Below, piece after piece: positions 1 to 9,154 of a DNA stretch of 64,000 bases. The position numbers and the translations under genes are program-made. The stretch is from an uncultured Desulfovibrio sp. (GTDB lineage Bacteria > Desulfobacterota > Desulfovibrionia > Desulfovibrionales > Desulfovibrionaceae): positions 25,056 to 89,055 of the forward strand of contig UQJT01000008.1 in assembly GCA_900541395.1 (NCBI GenBank), written 5' to 3'. A model generated the notes under the pieces. It was not told the origin of the DNA, searched no databases, and saw nothing but the letters and a program-made list of their open reading frames with translations. Positions within the stretch are counted from its first letter, which is position 1. The number at the start of each line of letters is the position of its first letter.

Positions 1-887
1 AGGCGTTTGGTGGAGCCCACGCCGAAAATGCTGGCGGTAATGGTATGGGTGGTGCTGACCGGCGCGCCGAACATGGACGCCCCGGCGATGACCAGCGAGG
101 CCGAGGTTTCGGCGGCGAAGCCGTGCACCGGCTCCAGCTTGAAGATTTTGTGTCCCATGGTTTTGACGATTTTCCAGCCGCCCACCGCCGTGCCGCAGGC
201 CATAGCCGTGGCGCAGCAGATTTTGACCCACAACGGCACGTGGATGGCGTCGATTTCCCCGAACAGGAACAGTGCCAGGGTGATGATTCCCATGGTCTTC
301 TGCGCGTCGTTGAGGCCGTGGCTGGTGGCCATGAAGGCGGCCGACAGCACCTGAAGCCGGTGGAACAGGCCGTTGGCCTTATGCCGGTTGACGTGCCAGA
401 AAAGAAGGGTGATGAGATTCATCATAAGAAAACCGGCCAGAAAACCGGCCAGGGGCGAAAGCACCAGGGGCAGCAGAATTTTTTCCCCGATGGAGGGACC
501 GTTGAGCGAATTGAAACCGGCGTGAGCCACGGCCGCCCCGATGAGCCCTCCGATGAGGGCGTGGGAGGACGAGGACGGAATGCCCGCATACCAGGTGATG
601 AGGTTCCAGCCTATGGCTCCGACCAGGGCCGCCAGCACCAGCACCTGGGAACCGGCCACCACCTCGGGGTTGACCACACCCTTGCCCAGAGTGGCGGCCA
701 CCTCGTCGCCCAGCAGCGCCCCGCCCAGATTGAGAACGGCCGCCATAACGACGGCCGTTCTCGGAGACAGAACTTTGGTGGACACCACCGTGGCGATGGC
801 GTTGGCGCTGTCGTGCGCGCCGTTGGTGAAGTCGAACACCAGGGCCACAAGCACGATGAGCACGAGCAGGAACGGCAGATCAGGCAT
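1..887 (-). CDS. pitA: Inorganic phosphate transporter, Pit family (C-terminus outside window)
   Basis: Low-affinity phosphate permease of the inner membrane, normally moving metal-phosphate complexes with protons. The frame reads MPDLPFLLVLIVLVALVFDF from 887 and contains the family signature FTNGAHDSANAIATVV near residues 20-37. A second, related GLNDAQKTMGI segment lies about 190 residues in, and SASLVIAGASMFGAPVSTTH follows. This internal duplication is the Pit/PHO-4 hallmark. Hydrophobic helices run throughout. The gene leaves the window at base 1, so the C-terminal part is missing. Its ATG overlaps the end of the DUF47 gene by 8 bases, so the two are probably translationally coupled. 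Family assignment is secure; exact substrate preference is inferred. Confidence 0.93.
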   Translation of the reverse strand, partial: MPDLPFLLVLIVLVALVFDFTNGAHDSANAIATVVSTKVLSPRTAVVMAAVLNLGGALLGDEVAATLGKGVVNPEVVAGSQVLVLAALVGAIGWNLITWYAGIPSSSSHALIGGLIGAAVAHAGFNSLNGPSIGEKILLPLVLSPLAGFLAGFLMMNLITLLFWHVNRHKANGLFHRLQVLSAAFMATSHGLNDAQKTMGIITLALFLFGEIDAIHVPLWVKICCATAMACGTAVGGWKIVKTMGHKIFKLEPVHGFAAETSASLVIAGASMFGAPVSTTHTITASIFGVGSTKR

Positions 888-1509
888 ATTTCAGCACCGC
901 TTGTTCCAGGGTGTCGGTAAGCTCGGAAAAAAGCAGAACGGTTTGTTCGATGCGGTCGTACAACTGTTCCCATACCATGAGCTGCTTGACCTGGTCGAAC
1001 GAAACGACTTCGCTGTCCTGCAATTCGCCCAGGCCGACCCCCACCAGCATTTCGCAGTTTTCCTTGAGGCCGTGCACTGCGGCCACGGGGTCGGAGGGAG
1101 GGCGCTTGTCGCGCAGGCATTGCAGCAGATCGCCTATGGCCCGGGTCATCTCGCGGATGTTCAGAATCATCTTTTTGGCCGGAAAGCGCACATGGACGAA
1201 GGAAAAGAGGAAAAAGCGGGTGCCCAGGCCGTTCAGGCTGTCGATGGTGCGCTCCTGGGCGGTGCTGATGGCGTAAATGTCTTCGCGGTCGATGGGGGTG
1301 ATGAAGGTCTGGGAAAGTTCGTGGATGATGGTGTGCTGCAGTTCGTCGGCTTCGCTTTCCAGCCGGGCCATGCGTTTCAGGCAGGCCTCGGCGTCCTGTT
1401 CGGCATCGACGATGGCGACCAGGAGCTTCGCCATTTCCTGCATAATGCTGTTTTGTCGTTCAAAATACTCAAAATACGGAGCCGAACGGGGCAACAGTCT
1501 GGCGAACAT
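880..1509 (-). CDS. DUF47/PhoU-like Pit accessory protein
   Basis: A 209-residue, mostly helical protein of the DUF47 family, which is usually encoded next to Pit transporters and thought to modulate phosphate uptake. The start chosen is MFARLLPRS at 1509, because a strong AGGGAGGGAG ribosome site lies just upstream. A longer open frame to 1680 has a low-complexity Arg/Pro extension unlike the family. PhoU-like features are the repeated heptad-rich helices (ESEADELQHTIIHELSQTF and similar) and acidic IDREDI residues that could bind metal. It overlaps pitA downstream by 8 bases, which supports a common function. Cytoplasmic, with no signal peptide. Confidence 0.9.
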   Translation of the reverse strand: MFARLLPRSAPYFEYFERQNSIMQEMAKLLVAIVDAEQDAEACLKRMARLESEADELQHTIIHELSQTFITPIDREDIYAISTAQERTIDSLNGLGTRFFLFSFVHVRFPAKKMILNIREMTRAIGDLLQCLRDKRPPSDPVAAVHGLKENCEMLVGVGLGELQDSEVVSFDQVKQLMVWEQLYDRIEQTVLLFSELTDTLEQAVLKYA

Positions 1510-1814
1510 TCTCCCTCCCTGTAAGACGCCGGGCGAACCGCGCGGGACCACGCCGCGAAGGCTCGGGACGGGGCAGCGCGCCGGGCGAACCGGGCGGCGC
1601 GCGCCGACGGATCGTCGGCCTCGACGTTCCTCGCCGTTTTTGGCCCGCTCCGTCACGGCAAAGCTGTCGGAAAATATCAAGCCTTGGGGCTTACAGCAAG
1701 GGGGCGGAGGGAAAAAAGCGTATGGAGCTTGGGGTAATGGCTTGTTATTGCACTCAAAATAATATATCTCAAAACAAATTTCTCTTTTTCATTCCGCCTC
1801 GGAACGTTTGGTTT
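1510..1814. other. Divergent intergenic region
   Basis: This 305-base spacer separates the phosphate operon (minus) from the WcbI-like gene (plus). Bases about 1735-1800 are conspicuously AT-rich compared with the GC-rich surroundings and probably hold the promoter of the plus-strand gene. I could not pick out a convincing -35/-10 pair. No small gene is evident. Confidence 0.4.
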
Positions 1815-2642
1815 ATGGAACTTTGCCTGCTTCACGCCAATTGTCAGGGCGGCCCCCTGGCCCGCCTGCTGGCGCTGTCGCCGGATTTCGCCGCGCGCTG
1901 GAGCGTGCGGCACGTGATCAACTATACGCGGGAACCCGTGCCCGAAGACGCGTTGCGCGGCTGCACGCTGTTTTTATATCAACCTCTGGGCGCGCACTGG
2001 GGCGAGCTGGCGTCCGAACGGCTGCTTGCCCGTCTGAATCCCGGCGCGGCGGTCCTGCGCCTGCCCGATTTGTTCTTCAAAGGCTACTGGCCCTTGTGGA
2101 CCAACGCCAGCACCATGCATTTCGGCGATATTTACTTGGATTATCTGACGGATATGGGCTTGGAACTGGCGGAAATCATCCACCTGTATATGCGCGACAA
2201 CCTGGACGCGATATACGATCTGGACGGGCTGGCAGCCGAATCCCAGGCCCGGCAACGCGAACGCGAACGGGGCTGCGTCGTGGAACTGGCGGATTATGTG
2301 GAGGCCCACTGGAAGGACGCGCAGTTGTTCGCCAGCGTCAACCATCCGTCCCCCGAGCTGTTGCGCCGGGTGGCCGACGCGGTCCTGACGGCCCTGGGCT
2401 TGCCGCCCCTGGCGGCCGACGCGGCGGAGCGCGGCGGGGACGGCCTGGTCTGCGACGCGCAGTTCGAATTGCCCGTTCATCCGGCGGTGGGGCGGCATTT
2501 CGGCCTGTCCTTCGTCGGCCCCGAACGTCGCTATCCGGTCTACGGCAAACAACTGACCTTTCGACAGTACGCGCTGTGCTACGCGGACTGTCGCCGCCGG
2601 GGCCTGAATTTTCAGGAATATTTGGCCGCCGTGAAGCTCTAG
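1815..2642 (+). CDS. WcbI-like polysaccharide biosynthesis protein
   Basis: The 275-residue protein opens with ELCLLHANCQGGPLARLL. The N-terminal NCQ motif followed by a helix is typical of the WcbI family, putative acetyltransferases or CoA-binding proteins first seen in capsule clusters. A later ASVNHPSPELLRRVAD segment also fits the family. The start at 1815 is preferred because the upstream in-frame stretch (possible ATGs at 1722 and 1737) is AT-rich and translates to a low-quality N-terminus. However, the ATG at 1722 has the better ribosome site (GGAGG), so a longer form remains possible. No capsule genes are adjacent, so the substrate is unknown. No signal peptide or membrane segment is visible. 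Confidence 0.7.
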   Translation: MELCLLHANCQGGPLARLLALSPDFAARWSVRHVINYTREPVPEDALRGCTLFLYQPLGAHWGELASERLLARLNPGAAVLRLPDLFFKGYWPLWTNASTMHFGDIYLDYLTDMGLELAEIIHLYMRDNLDAIYDLDGLAAESQARQRERERGCVVELADYVEAHWKDAQLFASVNHPSPELLRRVADAVLTALGLPPLAADAAERGGDGLVCDAQFELPVHPAVGRHFGLSFVGPERRYPVYGKQLTFRQYALCYADCRRRGLNFQEYLAAVKL

Positions 2643-2667
2643 GCCCGTCGGGCGGGCGCACAGCGCG

Positions 2668-3408
2668 CTATCCGGCGTCGGCTTCCGCCGCGGCCGGAGC
2701 CGACGCCGAGCGTCGACCGCCGGCCCAGGCCAGGATCAAGCCCAGCACCGCGCCCAGGGCGGCCGCGAACAGCACGCGGAAGGCTTCCGGCAGCAGAAAG
2801 GTGACGGTGTGGGCCGGTATCCAGAAAAAGACCACGCCCCGGAACAGAACGATGTCCCACATGGCTTCCCAGTCGACGGCCCGCAGCAGAGCGCCGGGGT
2901 GGGGCATGCGGCGCAGGCTTTCCAGGCGGCCGCCGTAATGCTCCAGGTGCAGATCGGCCACCTTGTGGGCCACCATCATGGCCGGGGCGAACATGGTGTT
3001 GATGGTCAGGCTGACGGCAAAGGCCGTGGCCACCTTTTTCGCGCCCATAGGACCGGCCAGGGCCGCGGGCGCCCAGTCCAGCCCCAGGCTTTTCATGGCC
3101 GCCGGGGCTCCGGCCGAGAAAATGGCGAAGGCCAGAGTAATGCACACGCCCAGCAGCCCCCACACCACGGCGCGCGGCACCAGCCCGAAGCCCTCGGGCA
3201 ACCAGCGCCCGCTCCGCAGACGCTGGGCCAGACTTTCCCCGAACGTGGCCAGCAGGGCGAATTTGCAGAACCCCGCCACATAGGGGTGGTCGGCGGTCAC
3301 CGTCAGATAGCCGCGCAACACCGTGTCCGAAAACAGAAAAGCCGCCACGATGATGACGCAGACCGCCAGGCAGCTCAGGTCGACAAGGGGGTGGGGAGAG
3401 CGTTTCAT
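2668..3408 (-). CDS. Multi-pass membrane protein of unknown function
   Basis: A 246-residue hydrophobic protein. Likely membrane helices are at about residues 8-28 (LSCLAVCVIIVAAFLF), 45-60, 80-105 (VVWGLLGVCITLAFAIF), 125-150 and two near the C-terminus (VLFRGVVFFWIPAHTVTFLL; VLFAAALGAVLGLILAWAGG). The C-terminal tail is Ala-rich. The start at 3408 has an AAGG ribosome site. I do not recognise the family; the architecture is loosely Mpv17/PMP22-like, but I would not assign it. It faces the WcbI-like gene convergently with 25 bases between stops, and lies downstream of hrpB on the same strand. Confidence 0.7.
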   Translation of the reverse strand: MKRSPHPLVDLSCLAVCVIIVAAFLFSDTVLRGYLTVTADHPYVAGFCKFALLATFGESLAQRLRSGRWLPEGFGLVPRAVVWGLLGVCITLAFAIFSAGAPAAMKSLGLDWAPAALAGPMGAKKVATAFAVSLTINTMFAPAMMVAHKVADLHLEHYGGRLESLRRMPHPGALLRAVDWEAMWDIVLFRGVVFFWIPAHTVTFLLPEAFRVLFAAALGAVLGLILAWAGGRRSASAPAAAEADAG

Positions 3409-3566
3409 GAAAGTCGCCTTGGGTTGCGGGGATGGGGGGAGGCGGAACGCGTCAAGCGTGGATGCCGCTTTCTTTGAGCAAAAAATAACACGGCGTTGAC
3501 GGGAGTGTCCAGTGAGCGGATGCGGGCGTCCGAGGCAGCGGCGGGCCGGAGCGCGCCGCGCCCGTC

Positions 3567-6080
3567 TTACATCCGTTTTTTGGTTTTGCCCGTGGGCGTG
3601 GCGTTCAGCGGGTCGTCGGGCCAGGGATGGCGGGGATAGCGGCCCCGCATTTCGGCCCGCACGGCAGGGTAACCGGCGCGCCAGAACCCGGCCAGATCGC
3701 GCGTGATTTGGAGCGGACGCCCGGCCGGAGAAAGCAGGTGCAGGGTGAGCGGCGTCCGGCCTCCGGCCACGCGGGGCGTATCGGTCTGCCCGAACATTTC
3801 CTGCAATTTGACGGCCAACACCGGTCCGCCTTCGGCCCGATAGTCCACGGCCGCCGATGAGCCCGAAGGCAACGGCAAGCGGGTGGGAGCCTGATCCGTC
3901 AGGCGGCGTTGCAGAGGATAGGGGAGCAGGGCGGCCAGGGCGGCCCCCAGGTCGAGTCCGTCGAATTGGGCGCGGCGGGTCACGCCGTCCAGCCAGGGAG
4001 CCAGCCAATCCCTCAGGGTATCGAGCAGAGCGGCGTCGGAAACGTCGGGCCAGCCTTGTTCCGGCTCCAGCCCGCGCAACAGAAGGACGCGGGCCTGCCA
4101 CTGACGCAGTTCCCCGGTCCAGGGCAGGCATTGCAGGCCCAGTCCGCGCACGCCCTCCAGCACGGCGGCCCGCACGGCTTCGGCCAGGTCGGCGCTCGGG
4201 GGCAGGGGGGCGTCGTCCAGAATCAGGGCGCCCAACCGCGTGCGGCGGCGGGCCAGCACGGCTTGCTCGCGTTCGTCCCAGACGACCGTGTCTTCCCGCG
4301 TCAGCCGTTCGCCGTGATCGCGTTCGATGTCTTCCCGTTGCAGAGGGGCGGCCAGAAACACCCGACCCGTGGCGGCGTCCAGAGCGGCCACGGCCAGCCA
4401 GGGCGCGTCGGCCAGAGGATCGTCGGCCGGGATTTCGGCCCCTCGTCCCGACGCCAGACGGAAACTGCCCCTGGCCCGGCGCTGAGCCAGACGTTCGGGC
4501 CAGGCCAACCCGATCAGACGGCCCGTCTGCTCTTCGTCCGCCCGTTCCGGCGGACGGAAGGGGGCGCGGCATCCGGCCGCCGCGTATATTTGTTCGGCGG
4601 AGCGGCGCAAACGGGCGTGGGCGCCGCTCCGCAGGCAGTCCAGGCGCGGCCGCAGATCCGCCGTGGCCGCATGGCCGCGCAGGGGATCGCGCTCGGATGC
4701 CACGGCCGCCACGGCGGCGGCCAGGGCGGCGTGTTCTCCGGCCTTCAGCAGCATGTGACCCAGGCGGGGATGCAGGGGCAGGCGGGCCAGAGCCTCGCCG
4801 TGGGGCGTCAGCGTCGGCCTGTCCGTTCCGGGCCCGGCAAAGCGGATCGCGCCCAGCAGTTCCAGCGTGCGTCGGGCGCGGGCCAGGGCGGCGGCGGGCG
4901 GGGGCGTCAGCCAGGCAAGTTCCTCCGGCCGGGTTCCCCAACTCAGGGCGTCCAGCAGCAGAGGGGCGAGGTCCGCTTCCAGTATTTCGGGGCGGGCTCG
5001 CGCGGCCAGGATTTCTCCCTCGTCCCACAGGCGCAGACACACGCCGGGTTCGGCGCGGCCCGCCCGGCCCGCGCGCTGATCCGCCCGGTCGCGGGTAACG
5101 CGTTCGGTGATCAGACGGTCGAGGCCCGTGGCCGGATCAAAACGCATGGTGCGGGTCAGGCCCGCGTCGATCACCACCCGTACCCCTTCAATGGTCAGGC
5201 TGGTTTCGGCTATGGAGGTGGCGAGCACGATTTTGCGGCGGCCCGGCGGGGCCGGGGCGATGGCCGCGTCCTGGTCGGCGGCGGGCAGATCGCCGTACAG
5301 GGGATGCACGGACACGCCGGGCGGGAGCCCGGTCAGAGCTTCGGCGGCGCGTCGGATTTCACCCGTGCCGGGCAAAAAAACCAGAATGCCGCCGGGTTCT
5401 TCGGCGAGGGCCAGGCGCACGGCCCGTTCCACGGCCGGAACCGGGTCCGGCCGTCCGCCGCGCCTGTCTCCGGCCGAAAGGGACGGGGGAAGGTAGCGCA
5501 GGTCCACGGGCCAGAGCCGCCCCTCGGAACGCAGTACCGGGCAGTCGCCCAGCAGGACCCGCAACGGGTCCGCGTCCAGAGTGGCGGACATGATCAGCAG
5601 GCGCAGATCGGGCCGTAACAGTTGTTGGGCCTCCAGACACAGCGCCAGTCCCAGATCGGCCTGAAGCGAACGCTCGTGGAATTCGTCGAACACCACGCAG
5701 GCCACGCCTTTGAGTTCGGGATCGGCCAGCAGACGGCGGGTGAGCACGCCCTCGGTGACGAATTCGATGACGGTGCGGGCCGACACCCGGCTTTCCAGGC
5801 GTACCCGGTAGCCCACTTCGCCGCCCGCCTCGCCGCCCCGCAAACGGGCCACATAACGGGCGGCCGAGCGGGCGGCCAGACGGCGAGGCTCCAGCACCAG
5901 CACCGCGCCCGCCCCCCACGCGGCGGGTCCGGCGTCGGCCAGAAAGGAGGGCACGCGCGTGGTTTTGCCCGAACCGGGCGGAGCGGTCAGCAGGGCGCGG
6001 TTGCCGTTGCGCAGCGCGGCCGCCAGATCGGGCAGAACCTCGTCCACCGGCAGGGGAGGCAGGGAAGAAGTGAAATTCAT
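3567..6080 (-). CDS. hrpB: ATP-dependent helicase HrpB
   Basis: A DEAH-box superfamily 2 helicase of 837 residues, near the usual HrpB length. Walker A APPGSGKTT covers residues 33-41. The DEAH-type motif appears as DEFHER and motif III as MSATLD, with helicase C-terminal motifs (TSIAETSLTIEGV; RAGRAGRAEPGVCLRLW) after them. The C-terminal HrpB domain ends with the typical RGRYPRHPWPDDPLNATPT segment. HrpB is a probable RNA-processing helicase; its exact substrate is not established. The ATG at 6080 gives the standard MxxxxLPxLPVDEVLPDL N-terminus. Cytoplasmic. No close functional link with its neighbours is seen. Confidence 0.95.
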   Translation of the reverse strand: MNFTSSLPPLPVDEVLPDLAAALRNGNRALLTAPPGSGKTTRVPSFLADAGPAAWGAGAVLVLEPRRLAARSAARYVARLRGGEAGGEVGYRVRLESRVSARTVIEFVTEGVLTRRLLADPELKGVACVVFDEFHERSLQADLGLALCLEAQQLLRPDLRLLIMSATLDADPLRVLLGDCPVLRSEGRLWPVDLRYLPPSLSAGDRRGGRPDPVPAVERAVRLALAEEPGGILVFLPGTGEIRRAAEALTGLPPGVSVHPLYGDLPAADQDAAIAPAPPGRRKIVLATSIAETSLTIEGVRVVIDAGLTRTMRFDPATGLDRLITERVTRDRADQRAGRAGRAEPGVCLRLWDEGEILAARARPEILEADLAPLLLDALSWGTRPEELAWLTPPPAAALARARRTLELLGAIRFAGPGTDRPTLTPHGEALARLPLHPRLGHMLLKAGEHAALAAAVAAVASERDPLRGHAATADLRPRLDCLRSGAHARLRRSAEQIYAAAGCRAPFRPPERADEEQTGRLIGLAWPERLAQRRARGSFRLASGRGAEIPADDPLADAPWLAVAALDAATGRVFLAAPLQREDIERDHGERLTREDTVVWDEREQAVLARRRTRLGALILDDAPLPPSADLAEAVRAAVLEGVRGLGLQCLPWTGELRQWQARVLLLRGLEPEQGWPDVSDAALLDTLRDWLAPWLDGVTRRAQFDGLDLGAALAALLPYPLQRRLTDQAPTRLPLPSGSSAAVDYRAEGGPVLAVKLQEMFGQTDTPRVAGGRTPLTLHLLSPAGRPLQITRDLAGFWRAGYPAVRAEMRGRYPRHPWPDDPLNATPTGKTKKRM

Positions 6081-6431
6081 GGCTCTGGTATTAAAAGAGA
6101 TGATGAAAAAAGAAAAGTACTATGCGTGGATACGTTCCATTAACCAGTGGAGCAGCGAACGTAGCGAACTTGGGGCGACGACCCCGTTATCTTTAACCGC
6201 CGGAGGCACGCGCGTCAGCGCGTTTGGAGCGACGACCCCCCGCTGTGTGGAACATGGGCTGCCTTTAAGCGGATTTGCTTTGCAAATCCAAGATGCCTTT
6301 TTCGCAGGCTTGCGCGTCGTCCCCACCGTCCTCTCTCCTCCCTTTTTCCCTCACCTTGGCACCAGGTTTGCATAAATCCCGGGCATGACGAAATAACGCC
6401 GCCGCAAGCGCCGTCCGTATGGAGTGGATAT
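6081..6431. repeat. Intergenic region with short repeats
   Basis: This 351-base gap holds two near-identical 16-mers, at 6170-6185 and 6224-6239 (TTGGGGCGACGACCCC and TTGGAGCGACGACCCC). Between them lies a block whose complement, GCCTCCGGCGGTTAA, recurs at 14615-14630, where a nearby AAGCTCGCTACGCTCGC also resembles the complement of 6157-6171. It looks like a dispersed intergenic repeat family. No gene is evident. Confidence 0.5.
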
Positions 6432-7460
6432 ATGATTACGAACAAACCTTTTCTGATCGCGCCCGAAGCCTCTTCGCCCGACTATGCCGGGCGTTTGCGC
6501 CGCGCGCTGTCCGCCCGCGGAGACGGAGGAGCGTCTTTCGACCGCGCTCTGGAAACCCAGCGGGCGGTTGTGGATACGGCGGCGGACCAGCGTCGGAATT
6601 CCGTCCCCGCCGCCGACAGGGCGGAAGATGCGGGGCGCGGCGATGCGGAAAAGAAAGTCGGGCTGCCGCTGGAACGCTGGGAGCGGAATGCGCGCGACGC
6701 CCGGCAGCCGGGCCCGGCCTTGCGGAATACGGGCGGCATGGCTTTGGATCGGCGGTCCCTGGCCCTGTTGCAATCTTTGGAACATCGGGGCGAAGCCCGC
6801 AGCCGTGCCGTCAAAAAGACGACGGGCGGCGAGGCCCCGCAGGGACGGCTTTCGGCCCGCTACGAATCCGGCTCCCGGGGCGCGGCGGCCGTGGGTTACG
6901 ACCGCAACGGCGGCACGTCGTACGGCACCTATCAGATTTCCTCGCGTCAGGGCACGTTCGCCCGCTTCCTCGCCTTTCTCGACGGGGAAGAACCGGCCCT
7001 GGCCGACCGTCTGCGCAGGGCCGGACCGGCCGACACCGGCGGCACGCGGGGGGCCGTTCCCACGGAATGGAAGGCCATAGCCGCCGAACAGCCCGAACGC
7101 TTCGAGGCGTTGCAGGAGGCGTTCATCCGCGACAGTCATTACGATCCCGCCCTGCAGGGCGTGCGCGAAGCCCTGGGGCTGGATGACCTGTCTCCGGCTC
7201 TGCAGGAGGTGCTGTGGAGCACTGCCGTGCAGCACGGTCCCACCGGAGCCAGACGTCTGTTCGGCCGGGCCGCCGCCGAGATAGCCGCCTCCGGCGGCGA
7301 TCCCCGTGACGAGGCCGCGCTTATCGACGCCGTCTATACCCTGCGCAAAGGGCAGTTCGCTTCGTCCACGCCCGGCGTGCGGGCCGCCGTGCACAGCCGT
7401 TTCGACGACGAGCGCCGCCAGGCCCTGGCCATGCTGCGCGAGGGCAGCGTGACGGCCTGA
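6432..7460 (+). CDS. Putative lysozyme-like peptidoglycan hydrolase
   Basis: A 342-residue protein. The first 135 residues are hydrophilic and low in recognisable motifs. From about residue 140 comes ARYESGSRGAAAVGYDRNGG followed by TSYGTYQIS, the pattern ([F/Y]ESG...G..SYG.YQ.S) of lysozyme/transglycosylase-like domains found in phage tail and T6SS-type cell-wall enzymes. Glu145 would be the catalytic acid. The C-terminal half is helical, with LQEVLWSTAVQHGPTGARRL. No signal peptide is visible. A GGAG ribosome site lies 6 bases before the ATG. Neighbours are unrelated, so target and export route are unknown. A flagellar or cell-division muramidase role is also possible. Confidence 0.6.
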   Translation: MITNKPFLIAPEASSPDYAGRLRRALSARGDGGASFDRALETQRAVVDTAADQRRNSVPAADRAEDAGRGDAEKKVGLPLERWERNARDARQPGPALRNTGGMALDRRSLALLQSLEHRGEARSRAVKKTTGGEAPQGRLSARYESGSRGAAAVGYDRNGGTSYGTYQISSRQGTFARFLAFLDGEEPALADRLRRAGPADTGGTRGAVPTEWKAIAAEQPERFEALQEAFIRDSHYDPALQGVREALGLDDLSPALQEVLWSTAVQHGPTGARRLFGRAAAEIAASGGDPRDEAALIDAVYTLRKGQFASSTPGVRAAVHSRFDDERRQALAMLREGSVTA

Positions 7461-7879
7461 GGCGCGCGTTCGTCGCGCCGACGCGGGATGCCGCTCCGGC
7501 GGGGGCGGTCTTGCGCGCTGTCCTTCGCCTCCCACTTCGGCCGAAAGCTCACAAGCTTCGGAACGGACGTCCGGTCCTTTCCGCCCCGTTCTTTTTTCGC
7601 CCCCCTCTGCCGTCCGACCGCGAAAAGCGCGGATAATCCCCGCCGTGTCCGGTTCCCGGTCCTTCGGGCGGGGAACCGAAGTTTTTTCGTCCCGGCGCGG
7701 CGCGGACGGGGCGAAGCGGCTTCCGGCCGTCAAATCCCCTGATTTTTTTCTCGTTCTTTCCGGCGCAAAGACGGAAAAACGCTCGTCCGCGTTGAGAAAG
7801 CCGGGGAGCGGCTTTACAAAATAAGCATTGTTGGTATGCTTCGAAGAAAAGCAGTAGTTTCCTACCCTTTGGGGGATGT
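7461..7879 (+). promoter_or_regulatory. Intergenic region with probable tmc promoter (7813-7840)
   Basis: This 419-base gap upstream of tmcD carries TTTACA (7813-7818), 16 bases, then TATGCT (7835-7840), a plausible sigma-70 pair 40 bases before the tmcD start. The first 19 bases form a small GGCGCG/CGCGCC hairpin that could end transcription of the preceding gene. The rest is GC-rich with no visible gene. Confidence 0.5.
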
Positions 7880-9142
7880 ATGGACGATCGAAACAATTGG
7901 AACTGGGAGCCGGAAGTCCGCGAGATAGCCGATGCGGCTCCGCTGCCCGGGTGCGACCGGCAGGAGGAGTGGCAGGCTTCGCCCGACGGCGAAAGCATGG
8001 CCGCCGTGGTCGTGCAGGACGACGGCACCTTCGCCGTGCGGCGCAACGACGCCCTGTGGGAGGTGCGCGCCGAAAAAATCTATCGCTGTCTGTTCGCGCC
8101 CGACAACCGTCTGACGGCCCTGGCCCGTCTGGACGGCGAATGGGCGCTGATGGTGGATGACGCCGAGGTGGGCGAGCACGCCGATTACTACTGGGGCACC
8201 ATGTTCAGCCCCGGCGGCGCCATCGCCGTGCCCATGCAGACCGGCATGGAATACGGCGTCATGCTCGACGGCAAGCCCTGGGAAAATCTGTACACCAGCG
8301 CCACGGACTTCGCCGTGTCGGCCAACGGCCGGTCCACCGCCGCCGTGGTCCAGACCGCTTCGCTGGGGCAGGCCGACCTGGAGGGCTTCCGCAAGGGCGT
8401 GTTCACCGTGGCCGTCAACGGCAACGCGTGGGATTCCACCTTTCTCAACGCCTGGGCGCCCAGTTTCGACCGCGAAGGGCATCGGGTGGCCTGTACCGTG
8501 CGTCTGACTCCTTTTGAGTATACCGTCGCCATTAACGGCCAGTGCTGGGACGAGACGTTTCCCTGCGCCTGGGAACCGGTGTTCGACCCCCGCTCGGGCG
8601 ACGTGCTGGCTCCCATCCGCAAAAACGGAGCCTGGGGCGTGGCCCGCAACGGCGCGTTGTTCTGGAAGACCGTGTTCCAGCAGTGCTGGGGCATCCGGGT
8701 TTCACCCGTGGAGGGCGGCCCGGTGTGGGCCGTGGTGGCTCCGGCCTACGGTTCGTTCACCGTGGCCGGCGACGCCAAGCCCTGGGCCTGTCGCTTCCCG
8801 TCCGTGACCGACCTTGTGCTGTCGCCCGACGGCCGCCGCGCCGCGGCCCTGGGCAGCGACAACAACCGCGATTTTCGCGTGGTGGTGGACGGCAAACCCT
8901 GGGAACAGACTTTCGACATGGCCTGGCCGGCGGTCTTTTCGGCCGACGGCTCCCACGCGGCGGCCAAGGTGCGCAAAGGCGGACGCTACGCCGTGTATGC
9001 CGACAACAAGCCGGTGGCCGAAAATCTGGACGACGTGTGGACGCCCTCGTTCAGCCCCGCGGGCGACGTGTTGCTGTTCTGTTCGCTTCAGGACGGCAAA
9101 TTCCGCCGCCATACGGTGAAGCTGCCGTCGGCCAAGCTCTAG
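7880..9142 (+). CDS. tmcD: Tmc complex subunit D, Trp-rich beta-propeller-like protein
   Basis: The 420-residue protein is the first gene of the operon and matches the Trp-rich TmcD subunit of the Desulfovibrio Tmc complex. About eight repeats of 45-50 residues are visible, each with a pattern like VxxDGKPWexxfxxxWxPxFSPDGxxxA (for example near residues 125, 190, 215, 295 and 340). This indicates a WD40/TolB-type propeller. There is no signal peptide or membrane helix, so it should sit on the cytoplasmic side, probably bridging TmcB. The ribosome site is a G-run just before the ATG. It ends 12 bases before tmcC. Its role in electron transfer is not biochemically defined. Confidence 0.85.
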   Translation: MDDRNNWNWEPEVREIADAAPLPGCDRQEEWQASPDGESMAAVVVQDDGTFAVRRNDALWEVRAEKIYRCLFAPDNRLTALARLDGEWALMVDDAEVGEHADYYWGTMFSPGGAIAVPMQTGMEYGVMLDGKPWENLYTSATDFAVSANGRSTAAVVQTASLGQADLEGFRKGVFTVAVNGNAWDSTFLNAWAPSFDREGHRVACTVRLTPFEYTVAINGQCWDETFPCAWEPVFDPRSGDVLAPIRKNGAWGVARNGALFWKTVFQQCWGIRVSPVEGGPVWAVVAPAYGSFTVAGDAKPWACRFPSVTDLVLSPDGRRAAALGSDNNRDFRVVVDGKPWEQTFDMAWPAVFSADGSHAAAKVRKGGRYAVYADNKPVAENLDDVWTPSFSPAGDVLLFCSLQDGKFRRHTVKLPSAKL

Positions 9143-9154
9143 CGAGGACCCATC

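Noticed and set aside
2668..5040. Open frame of 790 codons on the minus strand
   Set aside because: Only the last 246 codons (from 3408) look like a protein. The rest is Arg/Pro/Gly-rich and lies in another frame of hrpB, an effect of high GC content.
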